Positions 1-8,667 of a stretch of 64,000 bases of DNA are shown here, piece after piece. This DNA comes from Paraburkholderia fungorum. Its GTDB lineage: Bacteria; Pseudomonadota; Gammaproteobacteria; Burkholderiales; Burkholderiaceae. Position 1 is the first letter of the stretch, and the number at the start of each line of letters is the position of its first letter. Made by a program: the position numbers and the translations under genes. Below the pieces are notes generated by a model. That model made no database searches. It was given only the letters and a program-made list of their open reading frames with translations, and had not been told where the DNA came from. The stretch covers positions 62,001-126,000 of the forward strand of contig NZ_MCAS01000004.1 in the NCBI RefSeq assembly GCF_003610895.1, in the 5' to 3' direction.

Positions 1-1124
1 GTCAGAAACATCGCCGCGATCGATACCCAGCACACCGCTGGGATCTTGCGTCCTGTCACCGTGGCAAGCGCATCACCCGCAACCGTCGCAAGCACCATGA
101 TCAGCATGCCCGGAAATGCGACGATTGGGCTTGTGCCGTGGGTCATCCAGTCGCAAATCAAGGCAAACAGCGCGGTCATGCCCCAGGCCAGCAGCTTGCC
201 GCGATAGCTCAATTCGGGCGCGGCGGTCTCGACGTCGCCGAGTTTTGGCCGGGCCTCCTCGACAGCGCTGGTCGCCTCCGATGCCTGGGTCTTGCGGCCA
301 ATAATGGGTTCAAGCAGCCGATAGCCCCAGATAGCCATAGGCAGCGAAATGAACAGCGTGAAGTATGTGCCGACCGTGGTCGTAATGAGGTTGCTTGCCG
401 CCGCAAACGTCAGCACAGTCTTCGCCATCTCCGGCGTTTGCTGCGCGGCAATTGCTCCGGATGCAGCGGCCATCATCGAACCTGAACCCACGCCTGAGCC
501 CATCGCGAGCGCGAGAGGGTTGAAGATATGCAGGCTCGCTACAAACCCGGCGAAGATTGCGATGAACACGGCGCCGAAGACTGTACCGGTCAGATATTCT
601 GCAAGCACCCCCCGGCCTTCGGCGGAGTTCATGCCATATTTTTCGCCAATGATGGCGAGACTCGGTTCGCGTCCGACCGAGAAGGTCGCACCGATCGCTT
701 CACGCTTGATGCCCAGGAGGAGTGCGAGCGGCAAGCCCAGCAGAATGGTGCCGACAAAGTGGCCGAGTTCCTGAAAAGCCAGCGCCCAGCCGGCCGCCGC
801 GAGTTTGGGCAACGCACTGCCGACCATCAGGCCGAGTTTGGAAACGAAGAGAAGCAGCGCGGGTTGCAGAATAGCGGCTGCGAGAAACTGGGTCTTCACG
901 TCAAGCCGCGCGACGCCACCCCAACGGCCGCTGGCGAGGCCAAGCGCTGCGCCCATCAGCAGCGCCCAGATCATCGGCAGCAGGACAACCTTGCCCGGTC
1001 CGATCTTGAACGTAAACGACCCGATAAGCTCCGCGACAAGAAGAATGACCGCTGCGTAGAAGAACAGCTTGGTGGTCCTCATCCCGCTGTCGCCGGAGCG
1101 TTCCGCATATAACGTGTGTGCCAT
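1..1124 (-). CDS. DUF3100-like integral membrane protein (partial, C-terminus off the window)
   Basis: An uninterrupted minus-strand frame runs from ATG at 1124 to the window edge (374 residues visible). GGAGG lies 9-10 nt before the ATG. The product is almost entirely hydrophobic, with about ten membrane segments broken by short loops. It has a central GREPSLAIIGEKYGM loop and a glycine/serine-rich membrane motif, MGSGVGSGSMMAAASGA, the kind of re-entrant motif common in carboxylate carriers. From memory it resembles the DUF3100 family, whose function is not established. It starts 60 nt after the aldehyde dehydrogenase stop and is probably the third gene of the leftward operon. By context it could carry the hydroxyacid or the product of the two dehydrogenases; that is inference only. 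Confidence 0.7.
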   Translation of the reverse strand, partial: MAHTLYAERSGDSGMRTTKLFFYAAVILLVAELIGSFTFKIGPGKVVLLPMIWALLMGAALGLASGRWGGVARLDVKTQFLAAAILQPALLLFVSKLGLMVGSALPKLAAAGWALAFQELGHFVGTILLGLPLALLLGIKREAIGATFSVGREPSLAIIGEKYGMNSAEGRGVLAEYLTGTVFGAVFIAIFAGFVASLHIFNPLALAMGSGVGSGSMMAAASGAIAAQQTPEMAKTVLTFAAASNLITTTVGTYFTLFISLPMAIWGYRLLEPIIGRKTQASEATSAVEEARPKLGDVETAAPELSYRGKLLAWGMTALFALICDWMTHGTSPIVAFPGMLIMVLATVAGDALATVTGRKIPAVCWVSIAAMFL

Positions 1125-1184
1125 CTTGAGCTTGCCTCCAGACCTCTCCTCGCTGTTGAAGCAGCAGCGAGGACAGGTGTCGCG

Positions 1185-2696
1185 TTAAAGGTAGCCGAAT
1201 GCCGTCGACGGCGCTTTGGCGGTTTCAACCCACACGCTCTTTGTCTGCGTGTATTCGTAAAGTGCCTCGACGCCACTCGAACGACCGTAACCGCTCAGAC
1301 CATATCCGCCGAACGGCGACGCGACGTTGATGGTCTTGTAGCCGTTGATCCAGAAAGTGCCGGCGTTAATCTCGCCCGCAACACGGTGCGCGCGGCCGAC
1401 ATCGTTTGTCCAAACCGCACCGGCCAGACCAAACTCGGTATCGTTCGCAATACTGATCGCCTCCTCCTCCGAGTCGAACGGAATGGCCGCGACGACCGGG
1501 CCGAAAATTTCGGTTCGGGCCACGTCCATATCGTTAGTGACATTCGCGAGGACAGTCGGTGCGACGAAGTAGCCGCCGTCAGAGCGTTCAGCGGACCCTG
1601 CTGCAAGTGTGGCGCCTGCTGCAACACCGCTCGCAATCATCTTCATGACATGCTCGTATTGCGTGCGGTTGTTGATAGGACCGACTTCCGTGGCGTCGTC
1701 GATGGGCGAGCCCACCTTGATTTTCTTTGCGCCGGTCGCGACCATGCTCACAAATTCGTCGTACACAGAGCGTTGCACGATCAGGCGTGAGCCTGCGACG
1801 CAGCTCTGACCCGCACCGGCGAAAATGGCGGCCTGCGCGGTGAGCGCGGCTCGCTTCAGGTCGGCGTCTTCGAAAATGATGTTGGCCGATTTACCGCCAA
1901 GCTCCAGAACACATGGCAGCACACGCTTCGCTGCCGCTTCGGCAATGCGGACTCCCGTAGCCGGCGAGCCGACGAACACCACTTTCTTGATGACCTTGTG
2001 TGCGATGGCGGCCTGAGCGACCGTATGGCCGAACCCCGCCAGCACGTTGATGAGTCCCTTCGGCGCACCGGCGCGTTCGGCCAGCATGCCGACCACCAGC
2101 GACGTGAAGGGCGTCAGTTCCGAGGGCTTCAGCAAGACGGCGTTCCCCATCGAAATCGCCGGCGCCAGTTGCCATCCACACGTGAAAACAGGGGCGTTCC
2201 ATGGCGTGATCTGGAGGACCGTTCCGGCCGGTTCGCGGCGCGTGTAGTTCAGGTGCGAAGTTGGGACGGGGATCACTTCACCATAGAACTTATCGGTCCA
2301 GCCGCCGTAGTATTCGAACATCTCGGCAACCTTGGCGACTTCGCCGCGGCAATCGCGAATCGGCTTGCCCGAACCCAGCGACTCGAGCCGCGCCAGATTC
2401 TCAGTATCTTTGCGCAACTCCCGCGCGATTTCGAACATGACGCGGCCGCGTGCGGCATGAGTCAGCGCCCACCACTGCTTCTGCGCACGTTGTGCCGCCT
2501 CGGCCGCAAGTTCGACCACCGCTGCGCCGCCGTCCTTGTATGCAAGGCTCGGCTTGCCGGTCGCTGCGTCGTACAGCTGGATGAGTTCGCCCGTGCCTTC
2601 CACCAGTTCTCCGCCCACGTATGAACCGATAGTCGTCGCGTTCGGGAAGAAGTGTACGAATGCGGCCAGCAGGTTTTCAGCTGCGTTGTTTTCCAT
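1185..2696 (-). CDS. NAD(P)-dependent aldehyde dehydrogenase
   Basis: This 503-residue protein has the full ALDH-superfamily layout. The Rossmann cofactor region contains ITPWNAP (163-169) and the FVGSPATG loop. The general base is E265 in LELGGKS and the catalytic nucleophile is C299 in GAGQSC. EIFGPV follows towards the C-terminus. It would oxidise an aldehyde to the acid in the cytosol. ATG at 2696 is preferred to an upstream in-frame codon because AAGGAG sits about 8 nt before it. The gene begins 20 nt after the beta-hydroxyacid dehydrogenase stop, so the two are almost certainly cotranscribed. The expected logic is hydroxyacid to semialdehyde to acid. There is no CoA-dependent (MmsA-type) signature that I can be sure of, and the substrate is unknown. 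Confidence 0.93.
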   Translation of the reverse strand: MENNAAENLLAAFVHFFPNATTIGSYVGGELVEGTGELIQLYDAATGKPSLAYKDGGAAVVELAAEAAQRAQKQWWALTHAARGRVMFEIARELRKDTENLARLESLGSGKPIRDCRGEVAKVAEMFEYYGGWTDKFYGEVIPVPTSHLNYTRREPAGTVLQITPWNAPVFTCGWQLAPAISMGNAVLLKPSELTPFTSLVVGMLAERAGAPKGLINVLAGFGHTVAQAAIAHKVIKKVVFVGSPATGVRIAEAAAKRVLPCVLELGGKSANIIFEDADLKRAALTAQAAIFAGAGQSCVAGSRLIVQRSVYDEFVSMVATGAKKIKVGSPIDDATEVGPINNRTQYEHVMKMIASGVAAGATLAAGSAERSDGGYFVAPTVLANVTNDMDVARTEIFGPVVAAIPFDSEEEAISIANDTEFGLAGAVWTNDVGRAHRVAGEINAGTFWINGYKTINVASPFGGYGLSGYGRSSGVEALYEYTQTKSVWVETAKAPSTAFGYL

Positions 2697-2716
2697 TTCG
2701 ATGCTCCTTGACCGGG

Positions 2717-3586
2717 TTACTTCTGTTCGACGAACTGAACAATGCGGTTGAAGTCTTCGGCATCGCCGATGAATTGCGCGCTTTCCGCCCACAGGCGCCC
2801 GGCTTCAACCGCGATGGGGGCGTTCACGCCCTGGCTCTTCAGCAGGTCCATCGCGAGGCGCAGATCCTTGCGCATCAGTTTCATCGTGAACCCCGAGTCG
2901 AACGTGTTGTTGAGAATCCAGGTCGGGTAGTTCGTGAGCGTCGCGCTGTTGCGCCCGGAGCCGCCGCTGAGCGCTTCAATCAGCTTCCCGGGATCGACGC
3001 CTACCGATTCAGCCGCGCGCACGGCCTCACTGGTTGCCAGCAGGTGGATGCCGGTGAGCAGGTTGTTGATGATTTTGGTGACATGGCCGGCGCCGACCGG
3101 GCCGACGTGTACACGTTTGGCGCTCATCACGGCGAGAATCGGCTCAACTGCGGCAACGTCTTCGTCAGAGCCACCGAGGACCATCGTCATCGTTGCGCTC
3201 GCCGCGCCCTTCGGGCCGCCGCTGACCGGGCCGTCAACCATACCGACCTTGACTTCCCTGAGTGCGGCCGCGACTTTGCGCGTGCTGTTCGGCTCGGCTG
3301 TCGTGGTGTCCACAACGATGAGACCCGGCTTTGCGCTTGCCGCCACACCGCCGTGGCCCAGAACCACCTCTTCAACGATTGCGGAGGTGGGCAGGGAGAG
3401 AATGAGAACGTCGGAGTCACGCGTGATGTCCGCAATGGAGGCGCGGGCAGAGACGCCTTCTTCCTGCAGCCGCTCGGCAACGCCTGGCGCCGCGTCGAAA
3501 CCCAGCACGGTGTAACCGCCGCGCTTGAGCGAGAGGGCCATGCCGCGCCCCATGTTTCCAAGTCCGATGACACCAACTGTCTTCAT
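2717..3586 (-). CDS. Beta-hydroxyacid dehydrogenase (3-hydroxyisobutyrate dehydrogenase / tartronate semialdehyde reductase family)
   Basis: The protein has 289 residues. The N-terminal dinucleotide-binding motif is VGVIGLGNMG (4-13). The substrate-binding signature DGPVSGGPKGA is at 118-128. The catalytic lysine is K171 in GHVTKIINNLL, and the C-terminal helical domain keeps the KDLRLAMDL motif. The family interconverts small beta-hydroxyacids and semialdehydes with NAD(P). ATG at 3586 is chosen because GGAG precedes it; an earlier in-frame start would add a non-homologous tail. It is the first gene of the leftward operon and diverges from a LysR gene across a 151-nt gap. Members act on 3-hydroxyisobutyrate, tartronate semialdehyde, L-threonate and other acids, and I cannot choose among them. 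Confidence 0.92.
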   Translation of the reverse strand: MKTVGVIGLGNMGRGMALSLKRGGYTVLGFDAAPGVAERLQEEGVSARASIADITRDSDVLILSLPTSAIVEEVVLGHGGVAASAKPGLIVVDTTTAEPNSTRKVAAALREVKVGMVDGPVSGGPKGAASATMTMVLGGSDEDVAAVEPILAVMSAKRVHVGPVGAGHVTKIINNLLTGIHLLATSEAVRAAESVGVDPGKLIEALSGGSGRNSATLTNYPTWILNNTFDSGFTMKLMRKDLRLAMDLLKSQGVNAPIAVEAGRLWAESAQFIGDAEDFNRIVQFVEQK

Positions 3587-3683
3587 AAGTGCACTCCGTT
3601 GCAATGACACCGCCGGCCGAATAGAGGTATCCATTTGCGGCCGTTTGCGGTTTTGGAGTGGCCATAGTCAGCTTTTGCGCCCC

Positions 3684-3731
3684 TATAATCAATCAACGCC
3701 AATATTGGAATCGTTCTGTTTTTTCGAACAG
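3684..3731. promoter_or_regulatory. Divergent LysR/dehydrogenase control region
   Basis: The gap between the divergent genes holds a consensus TATAAT at 3684-3689, reading towards the LysR gene. It also has a perfect palindrome CCAATATTGG at 3699-3708 and an inverted repeat CTGTT-N6-AACAG at 3716-3731 that ends in the ribosome-binding site GGGAG of the LysR gene. One or both repeats may be LysR contact sites. The second could also form a small hairpin that hides the ribosome-binding site. No clear -35 box was seen. Confidence 0.45.
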
Positions 3732-3737
3732 GGAGCT

Positions 3738-4649
3738 ATGGCAGACAACCTTACAGAAAGCCGAATCGTCTATTTTTTCGAGGCGGTTCGATGCGGAACC
3801 ATTCGCGCTGCTGCGGACTGGCTGAACGTGGCGCCTTCGGCGGTGAGCCGGCAGATTGGCTTGCTCGAGTCGGAGCTCGACGCGACTTTGATCGAACGCC
3901 ATGCCCGCGGCGTCAAGCCGACGGAAGCGGGCGAATACCTGATCGAGTATTTCCGCGAGCAGCTTGCGCACAAGGACGACCTGATCTCGCGATTGCAGGG
4001 GCTGCGCGGACTTCGAACCGGCCACGTGAGTGTCGTGCTCGGGGAGGGCTTCGTGTCGGACGTTCTGGCGGGCCCGATGCAGCAATTCTGCAAGCTGTAT
4101 CCAGGCATCAAGGTCAATCTCGACCTCGGCAGCACTAATGACGTAGTGCGGCGAATCTCGGAGGACGAGGGGGAAATCGGTCTCGTGTACAACCCGCCTG
4201 CCGAACCCAAGCTGGTTGCGCGCGCTTTCAAGCGCCAGCCTATGATGGCCATCGTCGGTCCTCACTTCCGGCGCTCGAGCAAACAGAAAGCAATGACCGT
4301 GCAGGAGCTGGCGGCTTATCCGATCGCTGCGACACATCCGACCTACGGAACCCGGCAAATGCTGCAGGCCGTCGAGTTTGCCGAGAAAATTCGCCTGGAC
4401 CCGGTCGTGACGACGAACTCCATCAGCATCCTGAAGCAGTTCGCAAGGTCTGGCCTCGGCGTTGTCGTGCTGCCGGCATTTGCGGTCACGACTGAAATGG
4501 CTGCGGGCGAACTTCACGCAATCGAAATCGACCATCCGATCTTCCAGAATGCGGAAGCTCACCTGGTCACGCGCGTTGGGCGCAAGCTGTCGGTCGCATC
4601 GAACAAGATGCTTCAGATGATGACCTCGCAGATGGGTGCTTTCCGCTGA
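3738..4649 (+). CDS. LysR-family transcriptional regulator
   Basis: A 303-residue LysR-type regulator. The N-terminal winged helix-turn-helix (about residues 5-65) contains FFEAVRCGTIRAAADWLNVA and SAVSRQIGLLE. The effector-binding domain follows from about residue 90 and includes the usual GLGVVVLPAF segment. ATG at 3738 is preceded by GGGAG. It lies divergently from the beta-hydroxyacid dehydrogenase/ALDH operon, so the likely target is that operon, with autoregulation. It is also cooriented with the acetyltransferase gene 168 nt downstream, which it could control. The inducer is unknown. Confidence 0.93.
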   Translation: MADNLTESRIVYFFEAVRCGTIRAAADWLNVAPSAVSRQIGLLESELDATLIERHARGVKPTEAGEYLIEYFREQLAHKDDLISRLQGLRGLRTGHVSVVLGEGFVSDVLAGPMQQFCKLYPGIKVNLDLGSTNDVVRRISEDEGEIGLVYNPPAEPKLVARAFKRQPMMAIVGPHFRRSSKQKAMTVQELAAYPIAATHPTYGTRQMLQAVEFAEKIRLDPVVTTNSISILKQFARSGLGVVVLPAFAVTTEMAAGELHAIEIDHPIFQNAEAHLVTRVGRKLSVASNKMLQMMTSQMGAFR

Positions 4650-4817
4650 GGTGCGATGCGCGGCCGGGCGGCTGCCAACAGAAGAGGACTGGGAGACGCT
4701 ATCCACGAAGGCAGGCACCGCGCACTCAGCCATCTAATTTTCAGAACAAATCTCTGATTCGACGGCACTTGCTGTTCTTTTTGGACATCGCAGACTCTCA
4801 CAAAAAGGAGGCAAGGC

Positions 4818-5600
4818 GTGACCACCATTGAAGCCCAGGAACTGTGGGAGACAGTTCGTACCGAAGCGGAGCGCGAAGCAACGCTGCGGCCGATGTTGCG
4901 ACGGTACTTCGACGCGGCTGTGCTAAAGCACGAGACGCTGGGTGAGGCGTTCGCGTCTCTTCTGGCGGCGGAACTCATGCGCGTCGACAGCGCTTTGCCC
5001 GACTTCGCCGAGGAGTTCGGCGCGCTTAGCAGACAGCGGGCGCTTGAGATCGGCGCGGCAGCCGATATCGCCAGGATTTCGTCCTCAAACCCCGCGTGCC
5101 CGAATGCGCTGACTGCGTTCCTGTCGTTCCGCGGTGTCCACGCCATTCAGTTTCACCGCATTGCGCACGCATACTGGGCAGCGGGCGAGAAGACATTCGC
5201 CGTGTTGCTGCAGAACTGGTGCGCCAAGTCATATAACGTCGATATCCATCCTGCTGCGCGCATCGGCAAAGGTCTCTTCGTGGACCACGCAATGGGCATC
5301 GTCATCGGCGAGACGGCGGTGGTCGAAGACGGTGTCAGCATCTGGCATGGCGTCACGCTGGGCAGCACCTTCGCCGAAGCAGGCGACCGGCATCCGAAAG
5401 TGCGGCGGGGCGCCACGCTCGCGGCCAACGCGACGATACTGGGAAACATTGAAATTGGCGAAGGTGCGGTCATTGCTGCCGGCAGCCTCGTTCGTACGTC
5501 TATTCCCGCGGGCATGATTGCCGCTGGTGTTCCAGCAAAGGTCATCAAGCCGGTTTCCGGCACCTATGCCGCTATAACCGCCCCATCCATAAAGGACTAG
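4818..5600 (+). CDS. cysE: Serine O-acetyltransferase-like protein (CysE family, variant)
   Basis: A 260-residue acetyltransferase with the CysE layout: an N-terminal helical domain (1-140), then left-handed beta-helix hexapeptide repeats with VDIHPAARIG, the catalytic FVDHAMGIVIGE (H157) and GDRHPKVRRG. CysE transfers acetyl from acetyl-CoA to L-serine, the first step of cysteine synthesis. The start is GTG at 4818, with AAGGAGG 8 nt upstream. The serine-contact motif RDPA of characterised CysE proteins reads SNPA here (N91 in place of Asp), and QSVTLGGT is replaced by HGVTLGST. This is therefore probably a paralogue with altered acceptor preference. Only 3 nt separate it from the next gene. 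Confidence 0.8.
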   Translation: MTTIEAQELWETVRTEAEREATLRPMLRRYFDAAVLKHETLGEAFASLLAAELMRVDSALPDFAEEFGALSRQRALEIGAAADIARISSSNPACPNALTAFLSFRGVHAIQFHRIAHAYWAAGEKTFAVLLQNWCAKSYNVDIHPAARIGKGLFVDHAMGIVIGETAVVEDGVSIWHGVTLGSTFAEAGDRHPKVRRGATLAANATILGNIEIGEGAVIAAGSLVRTSIPAGMIAAGVPAKVIKPVSGTYAAITAPSIKD

Positions 5601-5603
5601 CGA

Positions 5604-6497
5604 ATGATTCCTCCAGACCAGCATCGGCTTGGGATTGACCACCCCGTGATTTCCGTTCGAAACCATCCCGAGGCGGTCGAGAAGTTCATTCGCCTCGGTT
5701 TCTCGCCGAGTCCGATCTCTTATCACCCGTGGGGTTCGGTGCTGACGTTGATGATGTTCGAGAACAACTTCATCGAGCTCATCGGTATTGACGACCCCTC
5801 GAAGTTCGGCACGGGTGAAGTTGACGGGTTTTGCTACGGCCGCACCCTGGGTGAGTTTCTGGCGCGCTCCGAAGGACTGGGACTCGTCGCGCTGCATAGC
5901 AAGGATATCGAAGGCGACTTTGCCGCGGTGAAGGCGAGCGGTTTGCCAACACAGCAACGCGTCGATTTTCGCCGCAAGCTGACCAAAGCCGACGGCACCC
6001 CGGACGAAGCGGTCGTGTCACTCGGAATGGTGATGGACACCGGGTTGGGCGATGTGTCGAACTTCCTGTGTCAGCAGCATCGACCGGAGTTCATCTGGCG
6101 CAAGGATTGGCAGAATCACCCAAACGGGGCCAACGCCGTCCTGGAGGTCGTGTACGTCGCTGCCGAACTGGGTTCTCTGGAGGATAGATGGTCGAAGCTC
6201 TTTGGCGCGAAGCAAACAACCCGAGTCGACGGGCACGTCGAGGCTGATACGGGCTGCGGCAAGGTGGTCGCGCTTACACCGGAACAGGCAGCGGCGCGGT
6301 TTTCGACCGTCGGTCTGCCGGTCAGTTACACGGAGAAACCGCATGGCATCGCTTTGCAAGTGCGGGTTCGCGACATTGCAGTGACCGAACAGGTCTTGGG
6401 GGAGAACGGCGTCAGCTATGTTCGAACCAGCAAAGGAATTGCGGTAACGCCGGACTCAGCCGGCAATGCGATCATCGAGTTCGTTCAGACGGACTGA
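5604..6497 (+). CDS. Glyoxalase-like (VOC superfamily) protein
   Basis: This 297-residue protein has two VOC-type halves. The N-terminal motif IDHPVISVRN is the usual first metal-ligand strand, and FIELIGI follows at about residue 58. The family resembles the glyoxalase-like domain group (Pfam Glyoxalase_3), whose members are mostly uncharacterised metal-dependent isomerases, lyases or dioxygenase-like proteins. Its ATG lies 3 nt after the acetyltransferase stop, so the two are probably translationally coupled and act on related compounds. No signal peptide; cytosolic. The substrate cannot be deduced. Confidence 0.8.
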   Translation: MIPPDQHRLGIDHPVISVRNHPEAVEKFIRLGFSPSPISYHPWGSVLTLMMFENNFIELIGIDDPSKFGTGEVDGFCYGRTLGEFLARSEGLGLVALHSKDIEGDFAAVKASGLPTQQRVDFRRKLTKADGTPDEAVVSLGMVMDTGLGDVSNFLCQQHRPEFIWRKDWQNHPNGANAVLEVVYVAAELGSLEDRWSKLFGAKQTTRVDGHVEADTGCGKVVALTPEQAAARFSTVGLPVSYTEKPHGIALQVRVRDIAVTEQVLGENGVSYVRTSKGIAVTPDSAGNAIIEFVQTD

Positions 6498-6574
6498 GCC
6501 GGGAACCGCTGTTTTCTTCTTCAACAAGCGCTTCTGGCGGGTGTTGCCGTCCGGGTGCAAAGACCGCCTCTTAA

Positions 6575-6964
6575 CTACGTGGATCCGCCGCGCTGTAATT
6601 GCCGATGCTTGACGTTATCCACCAGCAGTCGCCGCATTGTGGTCAGTAACATTGCCCCATCTACGGGCTTGCGAAGGAACCCATCGTAACTAACGAAGGC
6701 GGGCGGACTCGGTTCTCCGGAAACCAGTATGAAAGCAACGTCGGCCAGACCGGGGAGGGTGCGCAAGCGGTGACACAGTTCGCTCCCCGACATTACCGGC
6801 ATGCGCCAGTCGGCGACCACGATATCGACGGGGGATTCGATGAACATGGCCAATGCCGATTCGCCGTCACTCGCGCTTCTGACTTCGAATCCGTCTGCGA
6901 TGCAGTTCGCCTCCCATGCTGCAAGGGTTTCCGCGTCGTCGTCCACCAACAGCACGCTTGCCAT
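6575..6964 (-). CDS. Single-domain response regulator (CheY-like receiver)
   Basis: This 129-residue protein is a receiver domain with nothing attached. It has the acidic pocket VDDD (7-10), the phosphoacceptor D52 in VVADWRMP, a serine switch residue in ILVSGE, and the conserved lysine K99 in FLRKPVDG. Single-domain receivers act as phosphorelay shuttles or interact with other proteins. No kinase is adjacent, so its partner must be encoded elsewhere. The ribosome-binding site is weak (AGG only). Confidence 0.85.
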   Translation of the reverse strand: MASVLLVDDDAETLAAWEANCIADGFEVRSASDGESALAMFIESPVDIVVADWRMPVMSGSELCHRLRTLPGLADVAFILVSGEPSPPAFVSYDGFLRKPVDGAMLLTTMRRLLVDNVKHRQLQRGGST

Positions 6965-7287
6965 ACCTGAATGTCCGAGTCGCCAATGGTTATTTGGCAG
7001 CTTGATGCCGGATAAAGTTTCACGCGGTTTCTGCTACGGTTTCAACGCTGGGCACACTCTCAGCGCGCAATCAACAAAGACGCCACTCCGCTTATGCTTT
7101 ACACATTCCGGACTGGCGCCCTGTCTTTCGAGCTTTGCCGCGACGGACGGCTTCCTCGGCTTGCGGTTCGCCAACCATCACTTTCAGAAGTCCGTGACGG
7201 GCGCGGTAATTTCAGGCCTCGGGTGACTGACGGACTGACGTGAGGCACACCTGGGTCAATCGAGTTGCACCGGTTGGCCTCGGCGTT
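6965..7287. other. Intergenic stretch without a recognisable gene
   Basis: About 320 bases lie between the response regulator start and the amidohydrolase stop. Both neighbours read leftwards, so this contains the 3' end of the amidohydrolase transcript and the promoter of the regulator. I found no convincing coding frame, strong terminator or repeat. Confidence 0.5.
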
Positions 7288-8526
7288 TCAGTCCACAAGA
7301 CGGTTTTTGAAAAGCTGCCCCTGCTTCATGATGAGGTCCAGATGGCGCCCTTGCTCACCCAGCAGACCTATGTTTTTCAACGGGTCGCCATCGACGACCA
7401 GCAGATCGGCGACGGCGCCCGGCGCCACCACGCCTAGCTCGCCCGTCCTGTTCAAAACTTCTGCCGCCACGGACGTCGCCTGACAGATAACTTCGTAGGC
7501 CGAAAATGCGCGTGTGCGCAACATCAGCTCTTCGCTCTGGCGTTGATGCATCGTACCCAACAGGTCGGAACCGTACGCCATCTTCACCTTGTTGCGCTTG
7601 TAGATTTCCAGCGAGTCCAGACCCTTTTGCAGTACCGCGGCGTTCTTCACAAGGGAATCCGGCGGAAAACCAGCTTCAGCGCCATCGGTTCTGCAGGCTT
7701 CGTAGGTAATCAGGGTCGGCACGACGAAAGCACCTCGCTGTGCCATCACGTTGGCGGCATCGTCGTCGACGAGGTTGCCGTGCTCAATCGTGCGAACACC
7801 GAGCTCGACAGCGCGCTTGATTGCTTGAGCCGTGTAGGCATGCGCCATGACGTATGTCTGGTGTTGACGAGCTTCCGCGACAGCGGCGCGAATCTCGTCC
7901 TCGGAGAATTGCAGATTGCCAATCGGATCTGTTGGAGACGAGACGCCGCCGGACGCCATGATCTTGATTTGCGTTGCGCCTTGACGGATTTCCTGCCGGA
8001 TCGCGCGGCGAATGTCGTCGACACCATCCACGATGCGGCCAATCGCACCGTAGTACTGTGAGCAGGGACAGTTGTCGGGGCCGTGATCCAGCCGGACACG
8101 AAAGTCTGCGTGGCCGCCGGTCTGGGAGAGAGCCTTGCCTGAGGTGAAAAGACGAGGGCCTTCAGCAAGCCCGGTCTCCACTGCTTGCGCAAGCGCGTAG
8201 TCGGCGCCGCCTGCATCGCGAACGCTTGTGAAACCTCGCTCCAACATTCCGCGCAGAATTGGTACCGCGCGGAACAACGCGAAAGCGTTGGGGAGCTTCG
8301 CGTTTGCGCCCAGGTTGGCCATGCTTGCCATGACGTGGACGTGGCAATCAATCAGCCCTGGCATCAACGTCTTGCCCTTGATGTTCAGGACCTTCGCCTG
8401 CGAGCCAGGCTTGATGTTTGCCGCGACTTCCCGGACAACCCCGTCTTCAATCAGAACATCGTAAGGCTGGTCGTCTTCGTTGTGGTTGACGTCGACAATC
8501 CGGCCGCTCTTCAAAAGTGTAAGCAT
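7288..8526 (-). CDS. Metal-dependent amidohydrolase, Xaa-Pro dipeptidase / imidazolonepropionase-like (COG1228 type)
   Basis: This 412-residue cytosolic amidohydrolase has all binuclear-centre ligands: H62 and H64 in CHVHV, the carbamylatable K188 in QIKIMASGG, H229 in MAHAYT, H249 in IEHGN, and D321 in AYGSDLLG. The TGGHADFR motif at 136-143 is typical of the COG1228 group that includes bacterial Xaa-Pro/Xaa-Arg dipeptidases and related N-acyl hydrolases. ATG at 8526 follows GAGGAAACG; a start 15 nt earlier lacks this support. It lies after the MHS permease and near the hydroxyproline genes. A role in releasing a (hydroxy)proline from a dipeptide or N-acyl derivative is attractive but unproven. 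Confidence 0.88.
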   Translation of the reverse strand: MLTLLKSGRIVDVNHNEDDQPYDVLIEDGVVREVAANIKPGSQAKVLNIKGKTLMPGLIDCHVHVMASMANLGANAKLPNAFALFRAVPILRGMLERGFTSVRDAGGADYALAQAVETGLAEGPRLFTSGKALSQTGGHADFRVRLDHGPDNCPCSQYYGAIGRIVDGVDDIRRAIRQEIRQGATQIKIMASGGVSSPTDPIGNLQFSEDEIRAAVAEARQHQTYVMAHAYTAQAIKRAVELGVRTIEHGNLVDDDAANVMAQRGAFVVPTLITYEACRTDGAEAGFPPDSLVKNAAVLQKGLDSLEIYKRNKVKMAYGSDLLGTMHQRQSEELMLRTRAFSAYEVICQATSVAAEVLNRTGELGVVAPGAVADLLVVDGDPLKNIGLLGEQGRHLDLIMKQGQLFKNRLVD

Positions 8527-8612
8527 CGTTTCCTCTTTCAAAAAGGCGAAACGTCGAAGCGGAAGAGAATCCGGCTTCGACGGGTTTCGCGCTGCGAGAA
8601 TCTGCTATGCCG

Positions 8613-8658
8613 CGCGTGTGCGTGTGCGTGTGCGTTCGCGGCGTGGCGTGGCGTGGCG
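8613..8658. repeat. Short tandem repeats between permease and amidohydrolase
   Basis: The 141-nt gap between the two leftward genes contains about three and a half copies of CGTGTG (about 8615-8634). These are followed by three copies of GGCGT (about 8640-8656). Such microsatellites can slip, but here they are not within a coding frame and show no obvious promoter spacing. Confidence 0.7.
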
Positions 8659-8667
8659 CAAGTTGTG

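Noticed and set aside
3693..4733. 346-codon leftward frame opposite the LysR gene
   Set aside because: No start signal, Arg/His-rich composition, and the plus strand encodes a textbook LysR protein.
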